64,000 nucleotides of DNA from NCBI GenBank assembly GCA_944472135.2, contig OX235264.1, positions 122,913,809-122,977,808 of the forward strand, read 5' to 3'. This DNA is from Trichobilharzia regenti. Lineage: Eukaryota > Platyhelminthes > Trematoda > Strigeidida > Schistosomatidae. A program made the position numbers and the translations under genes. Below, piece after piece: positions 11,730-23,675 of the stretch (positions are counted from its first letter, which is position 1; each line of letters starts with the position of its first letter). The notes beneath the pieces were generated by a model that saw only the letters and a list, made by a program, of their open reading frames with translations, was not told the DNA's origin and searched no databases.

Positions 11730-12590
11730 AGACGGAGAGACATATCTCACGTGCGTGTTTGTATTTAGAGAAGTGTAGTCCGGTGAAACCAATGAGCACA
11801 GTCTTTCAGTATTTCAATCTCACCAATCCAGTCTGCTCGATGCTCACCAATTGTAAATGCAGTGGAAAGACTTGCCAGAATTTGTGAAATGTTTACCTCG
11901 TGAACTAGAAGTGCACCGTGTGACTGATGCATTGAAATTAAGGCTTAACACGCTGATATCCAAGCGTGGATGATCTGAATATCACTCGCCTCTCGACGAA
12001 TTCCATCCTCATTCAGCGGATTCATTATGTGGGTCGATATCCAAGCAGTTAAGGTGGAAGAGCAATTACCTAACATTTGTTTTAACAGATTAACTGTGAA
12101 CGATTCTCATGATATCTGCTTTGCGTGTGCTTGTCGAGGAAATCACATACGAACACGATTCGTCTCTGCCAGCGACACTATTCTGATTTACGTTATAGCA
12201 TCTAATTTTTGTACGCGTACATACATGTCAGGTTGGGTACTCACAATACAAATGTAATACTCACAATTCATTGAATTTTTGAAACCTTCCAGTGATACTT
12301 AGGTTGTTCTCAGCAGTGTTGTTGACAACAATATCAAGTCAAAAATATGTTGTTTGATATGAATGAATGCGTGATCGAGTTATGTTTGGGAATACATTTC
12401 CGCGTCATGATGAAGACTCTCACACTGTGGTATTCAGTGTTATTGAACTGTGAACGTTTCAATCATTCTCATTATACTACTTGTCATTTCACAAGTAGTC
12501 ATCACTTGACAGATAGTCAGGATATGTTATTCAAATTTTCTGCTCATTTTGAATAGTTTTCAGGTGAAACATGAGCACCCATCTAGTCAT
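11730..12590 (-). repeat. Upstream flank of unit A, inverted copy of 24705-25530
   Basis: This is the reverse complement of the copy B upstream flank, with the same short frames (12347-12556 here, 24728-24937 there). Similarity stops near 12590, where GAGCACCCATCTAG is the last shared run. The shared frames differ by scattered substitutions and lack a recognisable domain, so I regard them as non-coding. Part of the same flank also occurs alone at 47035-47225. Confidence 0.8.
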
Positions 12591-12599
12591 CCTGTGTAT

Positions 12600-13220
12600 T
12601 GTTCATCAGATCAATACTTCTACTTCACAATTAGTCCATTTACGTTTTCTTAACAATTCTCGAAGCACACGACATGTTTCTTCGTCTGTGTACATGTGAA
12701 GGAATACTCCACAGTTTGACTAGGCTTCACGAATTATAAGGTTTGGCGAAGGTGGAAAGACATTGATGCATAGAAGTACACGTGGAGTATGTGCTGCATC
12801 ACTCACATGTAAATTGAGCTGTTTGTTATCTCTGTACTCAGTGTGTTCTCTGCTACGATAGATAAGCTATCAGAAGTATTGCTGTACGTTATATAAACCT
12901 TTACTAACAGACGTTACCACTGATTAATCATTGCAAATCTTCTTCGTTATCGCCTGGAGAATAAACAATCGTGTTGCTTTACCACTTTCCGTTGATTGCG
13001 ATGTCTACAGTGCACATTATTCAGGGTTTTAAGCCTACACTTCTGAAAACATGAAAACATGAATCCAGAAATGAGAATACGAGTTTCCACAGGTCACTTA
13101 CTTGTGTCATTGATTCCAACTGCTTCTTAACTCTGTCGATCAATGTGTGATTATATGTCCACCGAGCCTGCTCTCCACCCTCTCTGTTCCAGCCGTCTGA
13201 CATCTGTCTTTCTAGAATCA
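12600..13220. other. No gene seen
   Basis: Sequence between unit A and the Penelope element. Short frames only, without domains. Confidence 0.4.
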
Positions 13221-13227
13221 CTCATCA

Positions 13228-14531
13228 AGGGAACTAAACTCTAATGAGATAAAAGTACTTGAAAAAGGACTAAATTTTAACGTAACAGTTAATAAATTAA
13301 AACCAGAGGACGTCATTCCTAACATAGAAGCAGCACTAAACTCAATAGATAAGACTACAGCAGAAGAGGTTCGAGCACAATGTGCATTAACACTAAAAAA
13401 TCAAAAGAAAACAAAATCAAACTTAACAAAATCGGAAAAGGAAGCTTTAATTAGTCTTAAACAGGATAAAAACATTGTCATCGCAAAAGCTGACAAAGGA
13501 AACGCCACCGTAGTATTGGATAAATCTGACTACATCAAAAAAGTTACTGAACATATTCAAATGAGTCCATATGAGGAAATTAAGAAGCCTGTGGATACAA
13601 TAATGAATAAGGTTAAGAAATCTACAGCGGAACTAATACGCAGAATGAAGCCATCCCTGGGTGAGTCTAAATGGTTTAATTTAATGCCTAAAACTAATAA
13701 TGCTAGTAGAATATATGGTACTATAAAAATACATAAGCCAGGTTACCCCATAAGACCAATAGTAGATTTTAGAAATACCCCCACGTATGAACTATCAAAA
13801 CACTTAGCTCTAATACTATGCCCCATTAGAAATCGTTCAAACTCTAGATTAACTAATTCATATGAGATGAAAAATAAAATAAATGACATTCAACTAGCGA
13901 ATGATGAAACAATGGTTAGTTTTGATATAACTAGTCTTTATACTAATATACCAGTTAATATGGCCTTAGAAGAAGTTAAAAAAGAATTAACTGCGGATCC
14001 GGAACTCAGTCATAGGACAAAGCTGTCCATTGAAGAAATTATTTTAGGAATTCAGTTATGCCTCACATCTACTATCTTTAAGTTCCAAGGCAAAATATAT
14101 AGACAAACAGAAGGTGTAGCAATGGGATCTGCAATATCCCCTATCGTAGCAAAAAAATTTATGGACAGCTGGGAAAATAGTGCCCTCAATACATTTAACC
14201 CTACTCCGAAAATATGGTGGAGATATGTGGATGACACTTTCACAGTGTTAAAAACAGAACACATCTCTAGCTTCTTGACACATATAAACTCACAAGTTGA
14301 GGGAATAAAATTCACATTTGAATCAGAAAATGAACAAGGAGAATTAGGTATGTTAGATTGTAAGATAAAAAGAATAGAAGAAGGCAAACTACACACTAGT
14401 GTTTATAGAAAACCAACGCATTCTAATAGATATTTAGACTTTAATTCGTCTCATCCTTTAACTGTTAAGGCAGGCTTAGTTAAATGTTTAACAAACCGAG
14501 CAGTGGCACTAAGTAGCACAAAAAAGATCTA
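13228..14531 (+). CDS. Penelope-like reverse transcriptase
   Basis: The reading frame is open from about 13228 to the stop at 14530-14532; no clear start is present, consistent with 5' truncation. The N-terminal part has the family block NIVIAKADKGNATVVLD (about 13470-13520). RT fingers follow (RIYGTIKIHKPGYPIRPIVD), then the palm A motif SFDITSLYTNIPV, the EGVAMGSAISPIVA block, and the catalytic box WWRYVDDTF. LGMLDCKIKR and SVYRKPTHSNRYLDF belong to the thumb. The frame ends by a single-base slip; the shifted frame continues into the endonuclease at 14562. The product would reverse transcribe element RNA at chromosome ends or nicks. Confidence 0.9.
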
Positions 14532-15251
14532 AATGATGAATTAAAACAGATAGAAGAAGCGTTGGTGTTGAATAACTATCCTATAAAATTCATTAGGAAG
14601 ATCACTAAAGGCCAAAAACAAAATAAAAATAATTGTGAAACTAGTAATAATAACATAAATAAGAAAGAATATAAGTCATCCACAGTTATACCATATAAAG
14701 AGGGGACATCTGAGACACTACGTAGGATTCTGAATAAAATAGGAATTAGGGTGGCATTTAAACCTACAAACTCACTCAGGGACAAGCTCTGTAGGTTAAA
14801 GGACCCAGTTGACCCAATTAGACAAAATAATATTATTTACAAAATACCATGCAATGACTGTGAGGTCAACTACATAGGTCAAACTAGTAGGTCAGGGGTA
14901 GTCAGATTGTCAGAGCATAAAAATTTAGCTAAGGTAAGAATGGTTGACCCCGAGAAGATAAGTAATTTAGAAAAAAGCTCAGCAATTGCAATGCATGCGC
15001 TAACACACAACCACACAATAGGGTGGGAGAGAGTTAAAATTCTAAAAAGTAATCTAGGTAGGTGGAGAGAGAGGTTGATTACTGAATCCTTGTTCATCGA
15101 GTCTACACCCAACACATGCAATAGGAATGAGTCATCACTCATACCTGAAATACGGAAAATACTACTTCCAATCAAATCAAGTGAAAATCAAGTGAAAAAT
15201 AATGGAGCTATATATATGAATTTAGGAAGTCGTGTGATTACCTTGATATGA
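14526..15251 (+). CDS. Penelope-like GIY-YIG endonuclease domain
   Basis: The frame (ATG-like start at 14562, but continuous with RT when the slip at about 14525 is allowed) encodes the Penelope C-terminal nuclease. It has the CCHH-like motif IIYKIPCNDC, the GIY-YIG variant VNYIGQTSRS, an Arg-containing helix (RLSEH), the HALTHNH block and a later Glu-rich segment (ERLITESLFIE). These match the expected metal and DNA-nicking residues of the family. The frame is intact to its own stop. In a normal element it is fused to RT, so this would be one protein but for the slip. Confidence 0.88.
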   Translation, partial: DLNDELKQIEEALVLNNYPIKFIRKITKGQKQNKNNCETSNNNINKKEYKSSTVIPYKEGTSETLRRILNKIGIRVAFKPTNSLRDKLCRLKDPVDPIRQNNIIYKIPCNDCEVNYIGQTSRSGVVRLSEHKNLAKVRMVDPEKISNLEKSSAIAMHALTHNHTIGWERVKILKSNLGRWRERLITESLFIESTPNTCNRNESSLIPEIRKILLPIKSSENQVKNNGAIYMNLGSRVITLI

Positions 15252-15299
15252 TTATGAGCAATAAATTGTGCTCGAAACGTCATCAGTAAACATTACTGT

Positions 15300-15870
15300 A
15301 TAACACTGTGAGACTTTATCAAAACAAAATTTACCCATAATGGAATTACACTCTACCACAGTGCACAAGATTTATTCTTATATTTCTAGCATCACAGTTG
15401 ACATGAACTGAATTCTATCGCTATCCTTAATTATCATCAGTGGTAGCATTAGGCAGATGCACATATTGTGATCTGAGCAGTTTAGCTACAGAATGGAAAC
15501 CACAGTGGAGTATTATCACTTGCTTACTTGTTTCGCATCACGAATAACCACATGCTTTCGATTCCCTTTCTCACTATCTCAACCATGTCACCCTGAAAGC
15601 GAATACTTAATCACTCGATTCCACTTTGGTTTCCTCTCGATGGCTTCATCTAATGATTCATATGAAGATATGACAGTCAACGTGTTTCCAATCACTACAA
15701 ATGTCCTACTGCATATAAGCGGGGATTAAAATAAGTTCGGCAAGCCTAATAGTGCTGGTTGATTAGCGTCTCTGTTTTAATAGTGAGCTAAATCGACAGT
15801 TTGACACATGTAAAGTAACTGAATTATGTGTCAATGCTTTGCCTCAATTTTGGTAGGAGACAGTAAACTA
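15300..15870 (+). other. Unassigned; weak repeat with 59625-59800
   Basis: The part at 15480-15720 resembles 59625-59800: both begin with a run GAATGGAAAC and share a CATCACGAAT/CACAAATCACCAC block. The frames starting METTVEYY and METIMNYY are alike only in patches. I see no known domain and treat this as repeat sequence. Confidence 0.4.
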
Positions 15871-16520
15871 TGAAGAAATGTAAGTCCCCTACTGCTTCAC
15901 TTTATCCACCAACCTGGTGTTCCACAAAGTGTTGGTCTTTCGCTATTTATGTTTCATTCTTTCTTATCAAATGACCTTCCTTATACTCATGGAACCAATT
16001 CTGTCAGGTATGTCAACGGTCTGAATGGATCCATGCTGGTATCTCATGCCAACGTTTCCAGATCGAATACCATTCTATACTGAATTAGGCAATGGAACTT
16101 GTTAAACTGTCTCCAGCTAAATGCACTGAAATGGTTACTACGTCCGACCACTTATTCTGGTCATTCCGCATAATTTTAGCTACTAGAAAGATAATTCGGT
16201 TTAAATTGAATATAAGGAAGTTAAGATTATGCGCTATCGTTAATCAGTCTCTACTTTCGAAGTTTGATACTATTTGTATAACTCCTATTCGGATTTCGCT
16301 TAACATACTCATTGGTACTCATGTTGACACTAACATTACCTCACATAAGAAATCAGAGCACCATATCTCCTCAGACACTAAGCATTCTATCCATACACAA
16401 CTATTTCACTGATAAACCTCATCAGGTGAGTAGACCTAGAAGCGACTGAAGAAGAAATAATGCTCCGACGACTGAATATGAAACATCATCATCAAAGCTG
16501 TAGGCACATTTGATTTGATG
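15870..16520 (+). pseudogene. Decayed CR1-clade LINE, RT palm and 3' end
   Basis: Residues that resemble CR1 RT can be read in broken frames: VPQSVGLSLF near 15920, HGTNSVRYVNGL near 15990 (in place of a YVDDL box) and LQLNALKW near 16115. The end near 16430 (AGACCTAGAAGCGACTGA) recurs at 28390 as AGACCTAGAAACAATTAATG, which suggests a shared 3' end. The catalytic Asp pair is replaced, so it is inactive. Confidence 0.65.
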
Positions 16521-17800
16521 ATGAAATGTATGAGGCAGGACAATACCAAACTGCTCCCTCTTTAACACTAAGTAAACGTCCTTATAGTTCATTCAGTGCT
16601 ACATTGTTGTTAATGTTTCACTAAAATCTGATTTCTACATTGCCATTCCTATTGTATAATATTGTCAGTGTGCATCCTATGTTTAAATAATAATAATAAT
16701 CCTGAGTAAGGCAAAGTGTATGAGCTGCTTTCAGGCAATTAAACGAGGTGCAATAGTAGAAGAGAAGATCTATGCAGCTGATTTTGCATTCATGACATTC
16801 GTATTGAAACAAAATAATCGGTATCAGTTGACATTTGCGCTCCCACCAAAGATGGCTCGATGAAGTCTTAAGATAAGATTGGAGTTACAAGTTTAGTAGG
16901 TTGTAGCGTTTATTTTCGACTGTGGATTGGGTGTTGTGTGACCAAACAGTTGGCTGAGGAGGACTGTACTGATGATAAGGAAGCCCTCTTTTACAAAGCA
17001 GTAATAAGAGTTAATGAAGAACAACAATAATTTTCGCTGATCTGAGATAAACACCGCCCACAGTTACGATGGAATAGGATGTCAGATTCCGTTTATCAAT
17101 GGTTTCAATAAACATGCATATCGCGATGATCAAAATAACATCATTTGTGTGAAGCATTTATCACCATAATCTTCTTTGTCTGATAATCCAATGGAATTAG
17201 TAAGGACTGCAGTTATGAGACTGATAAAGTCATCTGAATGAGTGACACGACGATGCACAAAATCCCAACTGTGATAACTGACTGTATCCTGTCATTATTC
17301 TGCATTAATTAAACTACTGCAATTACAACCAGTTGTATCACAACAGGTAGCAGACTCTTCCCATTACCAACAAAAGTCGGAATAATGCAAAAGTCGTTTA
17401 GCGCGAAAATCTACACATAAGGCGACATACTGTGACCACAATTGTGCTTCTTCTCTATCGAAACAGCTTCAAATGCATTCCCAAAACTACTATATCTTTC
17501 GAGAAATCAACGTAGCCCAACTGACATTCCACGACACTTTCCTAATATGAATCAATCATCCATATTCACCTGTAAATCAGATCATGATGTTGGATTTCGA
17601 ACTAAAGATGTCCAACTGAGTAGAAGAGATGTCGATACAAAAACCTGCATCTGCAAGTCAAGCAACACTTTGCTTCAATTTCCTACCAATCCGGATATTA
17701 AATGATTTTGGTCAAATGCTTCAGGAATCCAGAGAGAAGAAACCACCCATATGAATGTCTGAAAAATGAATAAGCACACAACCCGATTACGCTGGTCAAA
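16520..17800. other. No gene seen; contains one short dispersed repeat
   Basis: The stretch 16790-16950 resembles 28990-29110 (shared TTCATACTATTCGTATTGAA-like run and TTTAG(T/C)AGGTTGTAGC). The frame at 17442-17705 has no domain and no splice context I can support. Confidence 0.4.
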
Positions 17801-18700
17801 ATAAGTTTTCCTAATAGATAGATATCTCAGAGGACATTTGAATACAGTGAATGTTCAAGAGACAGACAACTGTTACGAGATACAATGGACGAGAAATGTA
17901 ACAGTAATTAGATCAGACGAAATCATATTAAGGCATTACAAAATGTTGAGTCGTGACAGTACACATAAATGTCTGTCAAAATTTCCACTAATTAGATGGA
18001 ATTTATTAGAGTTCATATCAACATTTATTTATTTTTAAAATTTGAATATAAATAAGAATAACAAACATTTTGTACTACGTGTCAGTCTGTGTGTGAATTC
18101 TAACAATATCGCGCCATTTATACTGAGGTGAATCTGTTATAATTAATGGTAACAATAATAATGATTTGCTTCATTCCAAAACAGCCCTCGTGATACACTG
18201 TGGAATGTTCAGCAGTTTCCATTGAATTTACTGAACAACAATAACAAGTGAAATCCACTCGCGGGGTACACCTTACGAAAATTCACAGAAGCACCATTTG
18301 TTATAAGTAGAATCAGTAGTATGAAAAGTGAGTGAAGAAAAATGATTAGAATCACAATAGTATTGGCATGAAATATACAAAGTTATAAGACGATTTTACT
18401 TGTTATTGTTGTTCAATAAATTAGATGCAAACTGCTGAAAATTCCACAGTGAATCACCAGAGCTGTTTTGGAGTGAAGCTAATCTGCGTTGATTACTGTT
18501 GGGTATAACAGATTCACACGGGTATAGATGGCGCGATATGATTAAAGTGCACTCACTGACGTTTAAGCGTAGTACAAACGGTTAGTTAGTATAGATGGCG
18601 TGATATTATTAAAATACATAACCTCACTTGTACACAATGGAAACGGTTATTGGTATTTCTATTTCACGTTTAAAAATAAATTAATTGAATATTCCCATAA
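17800..18700. repeat. Foldback element with long inverted arms
   Basis: The left arm starts near 17809 (CCTAATAGATAG, then TCTCAGAGG) and includes GCGCCATTTATACTGAGGTG; the right arm contains the inverse around 18500 (GATTCACACGGGTATAGATG). Both arms hold the LINE-tail motif TGCTGAAAATTCC or its inverse. The interior of about 140-200 bp starts near 18260. The right outer arm is shortened. Same family as 6140, 22841 and 48290. Confidence 0.7.
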
Positions 18701-19390
18701 TTTATTCAGAACAAAATATTTTCAGCGAACAAATGTCGCTTTCAGTAAATTCTTATTCAGTCTGTACAATTATAAATCCATTAATTGAACATATAATAGC
18801 TAGTAAAGGCAAATTAGAATCATATCAGAAAGTGTATTGTGGAACAGGTATAATATGGCATGGAACAATAATCAGATAGTTTTTGTTAATATGCATGATC
18901 AGTGACAACATGGGACAAAATGAAATGAAGTAATGAGTAACCAAATGCATAAATAGTGCAGTCTAAGCCCACTTGATAGATACTGGACTCTCGATAAAAC
19001 TTGAACAGGCGTTCTCAGATATTTACCGCGTTACTAGTAATTTATCTAGAGGAGCTCGACTGCGTCTTCTATCACTAGTGGTTCAATAATGGAATACTCG
19101 TCAACTACGAATAAGCTGTATGTGGTTTTACAAGCCTTCGCGTTCGGTTAAAATCACTTAGCCGGTTATAGGTACAGAAAACGTGGAGGTTTCAACGTCA
19201 GACCATCAATATGATTCCGAGAAAAGAGCATTACTGATGAAAATTCCAAGGAGTAAATAACTGCTTACTACCAACCCTTACCAGCTGAAGACATCCTTCA
19301 AACAGAATGTTCGCATTTTACACTATAATTCTCGACTCTTTTAATTTGATGGACAAAACTCCAATAATAAAGGAAAACTAGGGTCGTTTA
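18700..19390. other. Unassigned; includes third copy of the 9.1 kb repeat block
   Basis: Bases 19090-19330 match 9100-9330 and 50590-50820. The rest has no readable domain. Confidence 0.45.
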
Positions 19391-19880
19391 CTTAGTGTTA
19401 CACAGTGAGTTTGCTGTGAGTGTCCTGCTTTAAACGTTTCGCATCACATAAAATGTCCACGTGAAATGAGGTTTCGTGGAGATATTTTATATTCAGTCGT
19501 CGTAGCACAAGGTCTTTTTTAATTGCTTTTATGTCTACTCACCTGATAGGATTCATCAGGGAGAGAGTTGTGTGATTTGAAAGGATGACCATTGTGTGAC
19601 AAGATAATATTCTCTAGTTCTTTGTGTGAAGTAATGTGGCCATCTACAAAAGTTTTAAGGAGTTAGTTAAGCGCAGTTCATGTAGCCCTATTGACGTCGT
19701 TCAATGCCTTTCGCAATAAAACAAAGTATTTCTCCAGGGAACGCGGCGAAACTGAGTCTCAGGCATGTAAACCGAAGAGACTAGGTAGACAAAGAGAATT
19801 AACAAAGGAAGAAACTAGAAACTGATAGATGATACCATATAATCCTAACTTCAATACATGGACCCTTCTGGAATACTGAT
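19390..19880 (-). pseudogene. Decayed CR1-clade LINE 3' half
   Basis: It matches 44110-44560, beginning with GGGTCGTTTACTTAGTGTTA and sharing GAGATATTTTATATTC and the CATCAGGGAGAGAGTTG run. By analogy with the C-terminal CR1 thumb readable at 7330-7530 and 44277-44636, this is minus-strand CR1 sequence. No frame remains open. Confidence 0.55.
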
Positions 19881-20189
19881 TGTACTGGAAGCGGATAGTT
19901 CACGAACAGAACTAATCATAGATCCACAGGCTATTGCTCGCTATACTGAATGAGAACGCTGAATTGTTCGAAGACCTCTGAGCTCCCAGTGATCTGGTTA
20001 TCAGAGGCAGCATGAAAATGATACGCAATGATGTACACAACGAAACATAAATATCGCCTTACGGACACACAACCAACCAGAGAGATTTCAGCTGAATGAC
20101 ACTCAAGGCAGTTGAGACGCAGGCTGCCTGCTGTGCACAAAGACGAGAAAAGGATCAGGTGTGGGCCCAGACAAATTTCTGGTTCTAGG

Positions 20190-21330
20190 AACCTTCAAGC
20201 TGAACAGCTGAAATTGAATAGTAGTCATTAGATCAGATGAAATGTTGAATCATTCCAGCTCACACAGATGTCAGTAACAACATTATTTCATAAACAAAAA
20301 TCTAATTAGATGGAATTAATTTAGGGTCGCAGATATAAGTATGTTTAAAATACAAAAACAAATAACAATATCCTTTTGTATATTGTGTCAGAGTAAGTGG
20401 GTGCATTTGAGCAATATCGCACCATTTATGAACAGATGAATTTGTTTTAAATAATAAAAGTAATAGTAATAATAATTATAATAATAATAAAAATTTCATT
20501 TAATGAAAAACAGAACTTATGGTACACTCTGAAATTTTTAGCATTTTGCATCTAATACACTGACGCACCACAATTGCCAGTGAAATACACTCACAGAGTA
20601 CCAAAAGCAACCAAAACAACAGCTTCTGGTATTAGCAGAAACTGCAGTACCAAAACGATAATAACGGTAATACAAGTATTAATTACACAAAGTTTATGAG
20701 ATAATTGAGTGGTGTCACCGTCAAATCGGAACTACAGGAGAATAAATTAACTCTCCTTGATGTCAGTTACACACAGAACATCGGGGGCGATTGTTCTAAA
20801 CAGATTGTGCTAGCATTATTATACTTGGGAATGAGGGCATGATGATTTTTCTCACTTCATTGTATAAGTTCAGTTCCCTGCTAGCTACAGCATAAACTAC
20901 CTGACCTAGTGCCACAAACATTGGTCTACTGACAAGCTCTAATGCGCTTCATAATTTGATGTGGCTCTTTTTGCGAAGCTCAGTAAAGACAAATCACAGC
21001 AATCAACAACATTAGGTAAGAAGCAGGAGTTAGCGAAATAGGAACGTAGAGCTTAAAAAATCAAGCCTAAATTGTCCTAACTTCCTAAGACATTGTGTAC
21101 TTTCAGAATATTAACTGCAACTGGACTCACTTGTTTTCACACGTACAAGCTACACAGCAGTTTGGCTATGGTTTCTCAATAATTTTAGGCCATCATATAC
21201 TGATTATGATAAATCAGCCATACTCTGATGGCCCACCCGGCTGTTTTCTCTGTATAATCAGCACTAAAATTGTTAATTTCTTCTCTCACATTTGTAGTTA
21301 CATGGTGACATTACCAACATAAATAACTTA
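20190..21330. repeat. Foldback family arm and interior, inverted relative to 23400-24600
   Basis: The region 20330-21320 corresponds in inverse to 23400-24600: shared runs include ACGATAATAACGGTAATACA, GGTGTCACCGTCAAATCGGA and GCAGCCGGGCGG-type sequence near 21240. The frame 21095-21322 and the minus frame 23428-23688 share a 55-residue segment (GHHILIMINQPYSDGPPGCF). The unit is therefore the same element in opposite directions. Confidence 0.7.
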
Positions 21331-21344
21331 TAACATTGCACTTT

Positions 21345-21730
21345 CTTGATCACAAGCTGACATCAGTTACAGAAGTATTAGAAAACTTGGCCTCCACCAC
21401 CTTCAGCGGCACAACATTCAGGCGGTGATGGTGTTGGTTGTCTGTCGCGAATTGCTTTATTCTGGTATGGGTCCTTGTAACGAATTGATCAACATGGTCA
21501 CTTTGTAACACAAACGCCAAACGTTCCAATCCCGATGGATGAAGCCTGTACGGAGTGCAATCCTGTACGAAGAAACAGCCACCCAGTATGACTTGGTTTT
21601 ACAATTATTCACTACTTCGTGTGGGCTTGTGACGAGACATTTGTGTTATTGCCACTGAAATACAGCAGTGTTGAGTACTTTAGAGCAGCAAAGATTTTAC
21701 CCTTTTGATTTTATCAACCCTGAAGAATCC
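21345..21730 (+). repeat. Dispersed repeat matching 51240-51610
   Basis: Both copies begin with GAGCTGACATCAGTTACAGA or a one-base variant, then share ACAACATT and GCGAATT(G/T)C runs. It is moderately diverged. Probably an old transposon fragment; no coding frame is shared. Confidence 0.65.
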
Positions 21731-21798
21731 GCACCTATGATTACCTAGAAAATGAATTAGAATACATACTAAATACGGTGGTACAAATAAGGCTTCCT

Positions 21799-23675
21799 AA
21801 TAGATGTCACAATATCAACAATGTGTTACTGAAATCTACTTCGATCTTTCTAATGTGCATGTGTATATGTAAATTGAACCGAATTATAGACACACATATG
21901 TAAATTATCTGTATAGTACTCAGCTCAATACAGCTAAGGTATCCATCACGATTGAAAGAAATTCAGAGAAAAGAAATGAGGATAAGATGATAAAATGTCA
22001 TGCATTTCTCAAGACAAGAAGAGAAGACGGAAGCTGAAGATAGGTACTTCTTTGTCACCGCTGCACATTTTCACTTCTATCGTTTCCAGTCCCAAACCAT
22101 GTGGCTTCATGGATGTGTGACATGTCTTTTTATGACCATTCTTTCCTTTCTTCTAATTCAATCTTACTAATATATCATGTTGACGTGGATTCTGACCAGG
22201 TAGGCGTAACATTTCATAGCTAGTTCAGGTGATAGTGTATAACGTCTTCAAATCTAAATTTAGCTAATAATCGTCGATATTCTGACCTCACAAATCAAAA
22301 GGAATATTCAAAAGTAGACCTGGAGTTTCCCTAGGTCATCTACCTTTTTCATGATTGTTTCTTGCAACACTATTGCACATAATACTTGACCCATAAGGAA
22401 CAAACTCACAGTTCGTTCTGTTCTACTCTGTATCTTTCGAACAGTAGACGATATGAAGAAAGGTGGAGCTGTTTTCATCACATTGACTTCATTCAGCTGC
22501 TGACAATACTTGAAGTAATGCAAGCAGTGTAGTCAATTGGTAACTTTGTGAAGCTTCATCGGTTTAGTGTTTGGTAACGATGTCAAATATGGGTTGGTGG
22601 CATGGCGTTAAGACGCTCAACTTCCATGAACATTATCCAGGGTTCGATTCCTGGCCACAGACGCACTCCTTTAACTCGATAAACCAGTAAGAAGACAGGA
22701 TAACAGGAACGGTTGGGCATGAAGCTAGTGGCCCAATCCTGTATAATATAAACACTGCTACAGAAACTTCAAGCTTCTAGCTTGAAACATCATGTTTCAC
22801 TGGAAACGTGAAGGAATCAAAAAGGGAAATAGACGTCTCAGGAGACGCATAAGTTCGATGAATGCTAAAGAGAGACCAACTGTTACAAGATGCAATGCAA
22901 GACAAAGTTATTAGTTATTAGATCAGATGAAATCAGATTAAACCATTACAAAATACTGAGTAGTAGTAGTAGTTCACACAGCTGTCAGTTAAAATGATTA
23001 CTAAACAATAAGAGCTAATTAAATGGAATTTAATAAAGTTCACAACTATATTTATTTATTTTTAAAAGTTAAATAGAAATAACAATAAAGAACCGTTTGT
23101 ACTACGTGTCAATATCAGTCATTGAACTATAATATTGCGTCAACTATACTCAGGTGAATCTGTGATTCTTAATAATAATAATAATATGAATACAGATTTG
23201 CCTCATTCCAAAACAGTGCTGATGATACACTGTGAAATTTTCACCATTTTTCATTCAATTTACTGAACAACAATAACAAGAGGAATTCACTTACAGGGTA
23301 GACTTTACGGGAATTCACACCAACAGCATTTTACATAAGTAGATTAAGTAGTATGAAAAGGTAGAGAAGAAAAATGATCAGAATAAAAAATTACCATTGT
23401 TATTAAATATACCATGTTATAAATTATTTATGTTGGTAATGTCACCATGTAACTACAAATGTGAGAGAAGAAATTACCAATTTTAGTGCTGATTATACAG
23501 AGAAAGCAGCCGGGCGGGCCATCAGAGTATGGCTGATTTATCATAATCAGTATATGATGGCCTAAAATTATTGAGAAAACATAGTCAGACTGCTGTGGAA
23601 CTTCAAGTGAATATCTGCTGAGTTCAGTTGCAGGTAATATTCTGAAAGTGCACAATGTCTTGATGAAAAGTGAGT
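21799..23675 (+). repeat. Segmental duplication, first copy (other copy 47246-49128)
   Basis: Over about 1.88 kb the two copies are almost identical, with only scattered single-base differences and tiny indels. Both begin CCTAATAGATGTCACAATAT and end in GATGAAAAGT(G/A)AGT. It contains a SINE (22591-22790) and the left arm of a foldback element, so these were already present before the duplication. The shared minus frame 22308-22523 (second copy 47757-47972) lacks a domain. Confidence 0.92.
22591..22790 (+). mobile_element. tRNA-derived SINE, second family
   Basis: The head reads GGTTGGTGGCATGGCGTTAA, like an RNA polymerase III A box, then GGTTCGATTCC, a B box. The body includes GGTTGGGCATGAAGC and ends in AACTTCAAGCTTCTAGCTTG. 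A minus-strand relative lies at 35765-35990. No intact tRNA cloverleaf can be drawn with confidence, so it is a SINE and not a tRNA gene. Confidence 0.7.

Larger units (their letters stand above)
13228..15290 (+). mobile_element. Nearly intact Penelope-like retroelement, 5'-truncated
   Basis: One reverse transcriptase and one GIY-YIG endonuclease lie in order on the plus strand. A single frameshift in an A-run near 14525 separates them. The open frame extends upstream of the first listed start, to about 13228, where an in-frame stop stands just before a point where the element appears truncated. The DNA is more AT-rich than its surroundings, with long A-runs. It is the best preserved mobile element here and probably a recent insertion. 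Confidence 0.9.

Noticed and set aside
12347..12556. Frame MLFDMNECVIELC..., repeated at 24728-24937, as a real gene
   Set aside because: It is within the mirrored upstream flank; similarity reflects duplication of DNA. No domain, no signal peptide, and it is not kept upstream of copy C.
14052..14396. Minus-strand frames at 14052-14396, 14576-14785 and 14879-15175
   Set aside because: They are shadows of the Penelope-like RT and nuclease on the plus strand.
22308..22523. Frame of 71 residues conserved at 47757-47972
   Set aside because: Both lie in the near-identical segmental duplication, so conservation is uninformative, and no family is recognised.
22591..22680. tRNA gene
   Set aside because: A and B box motifs are present but no acceptable cloverleaf can be formed, and the same heads recur with SINE bodies and tails.
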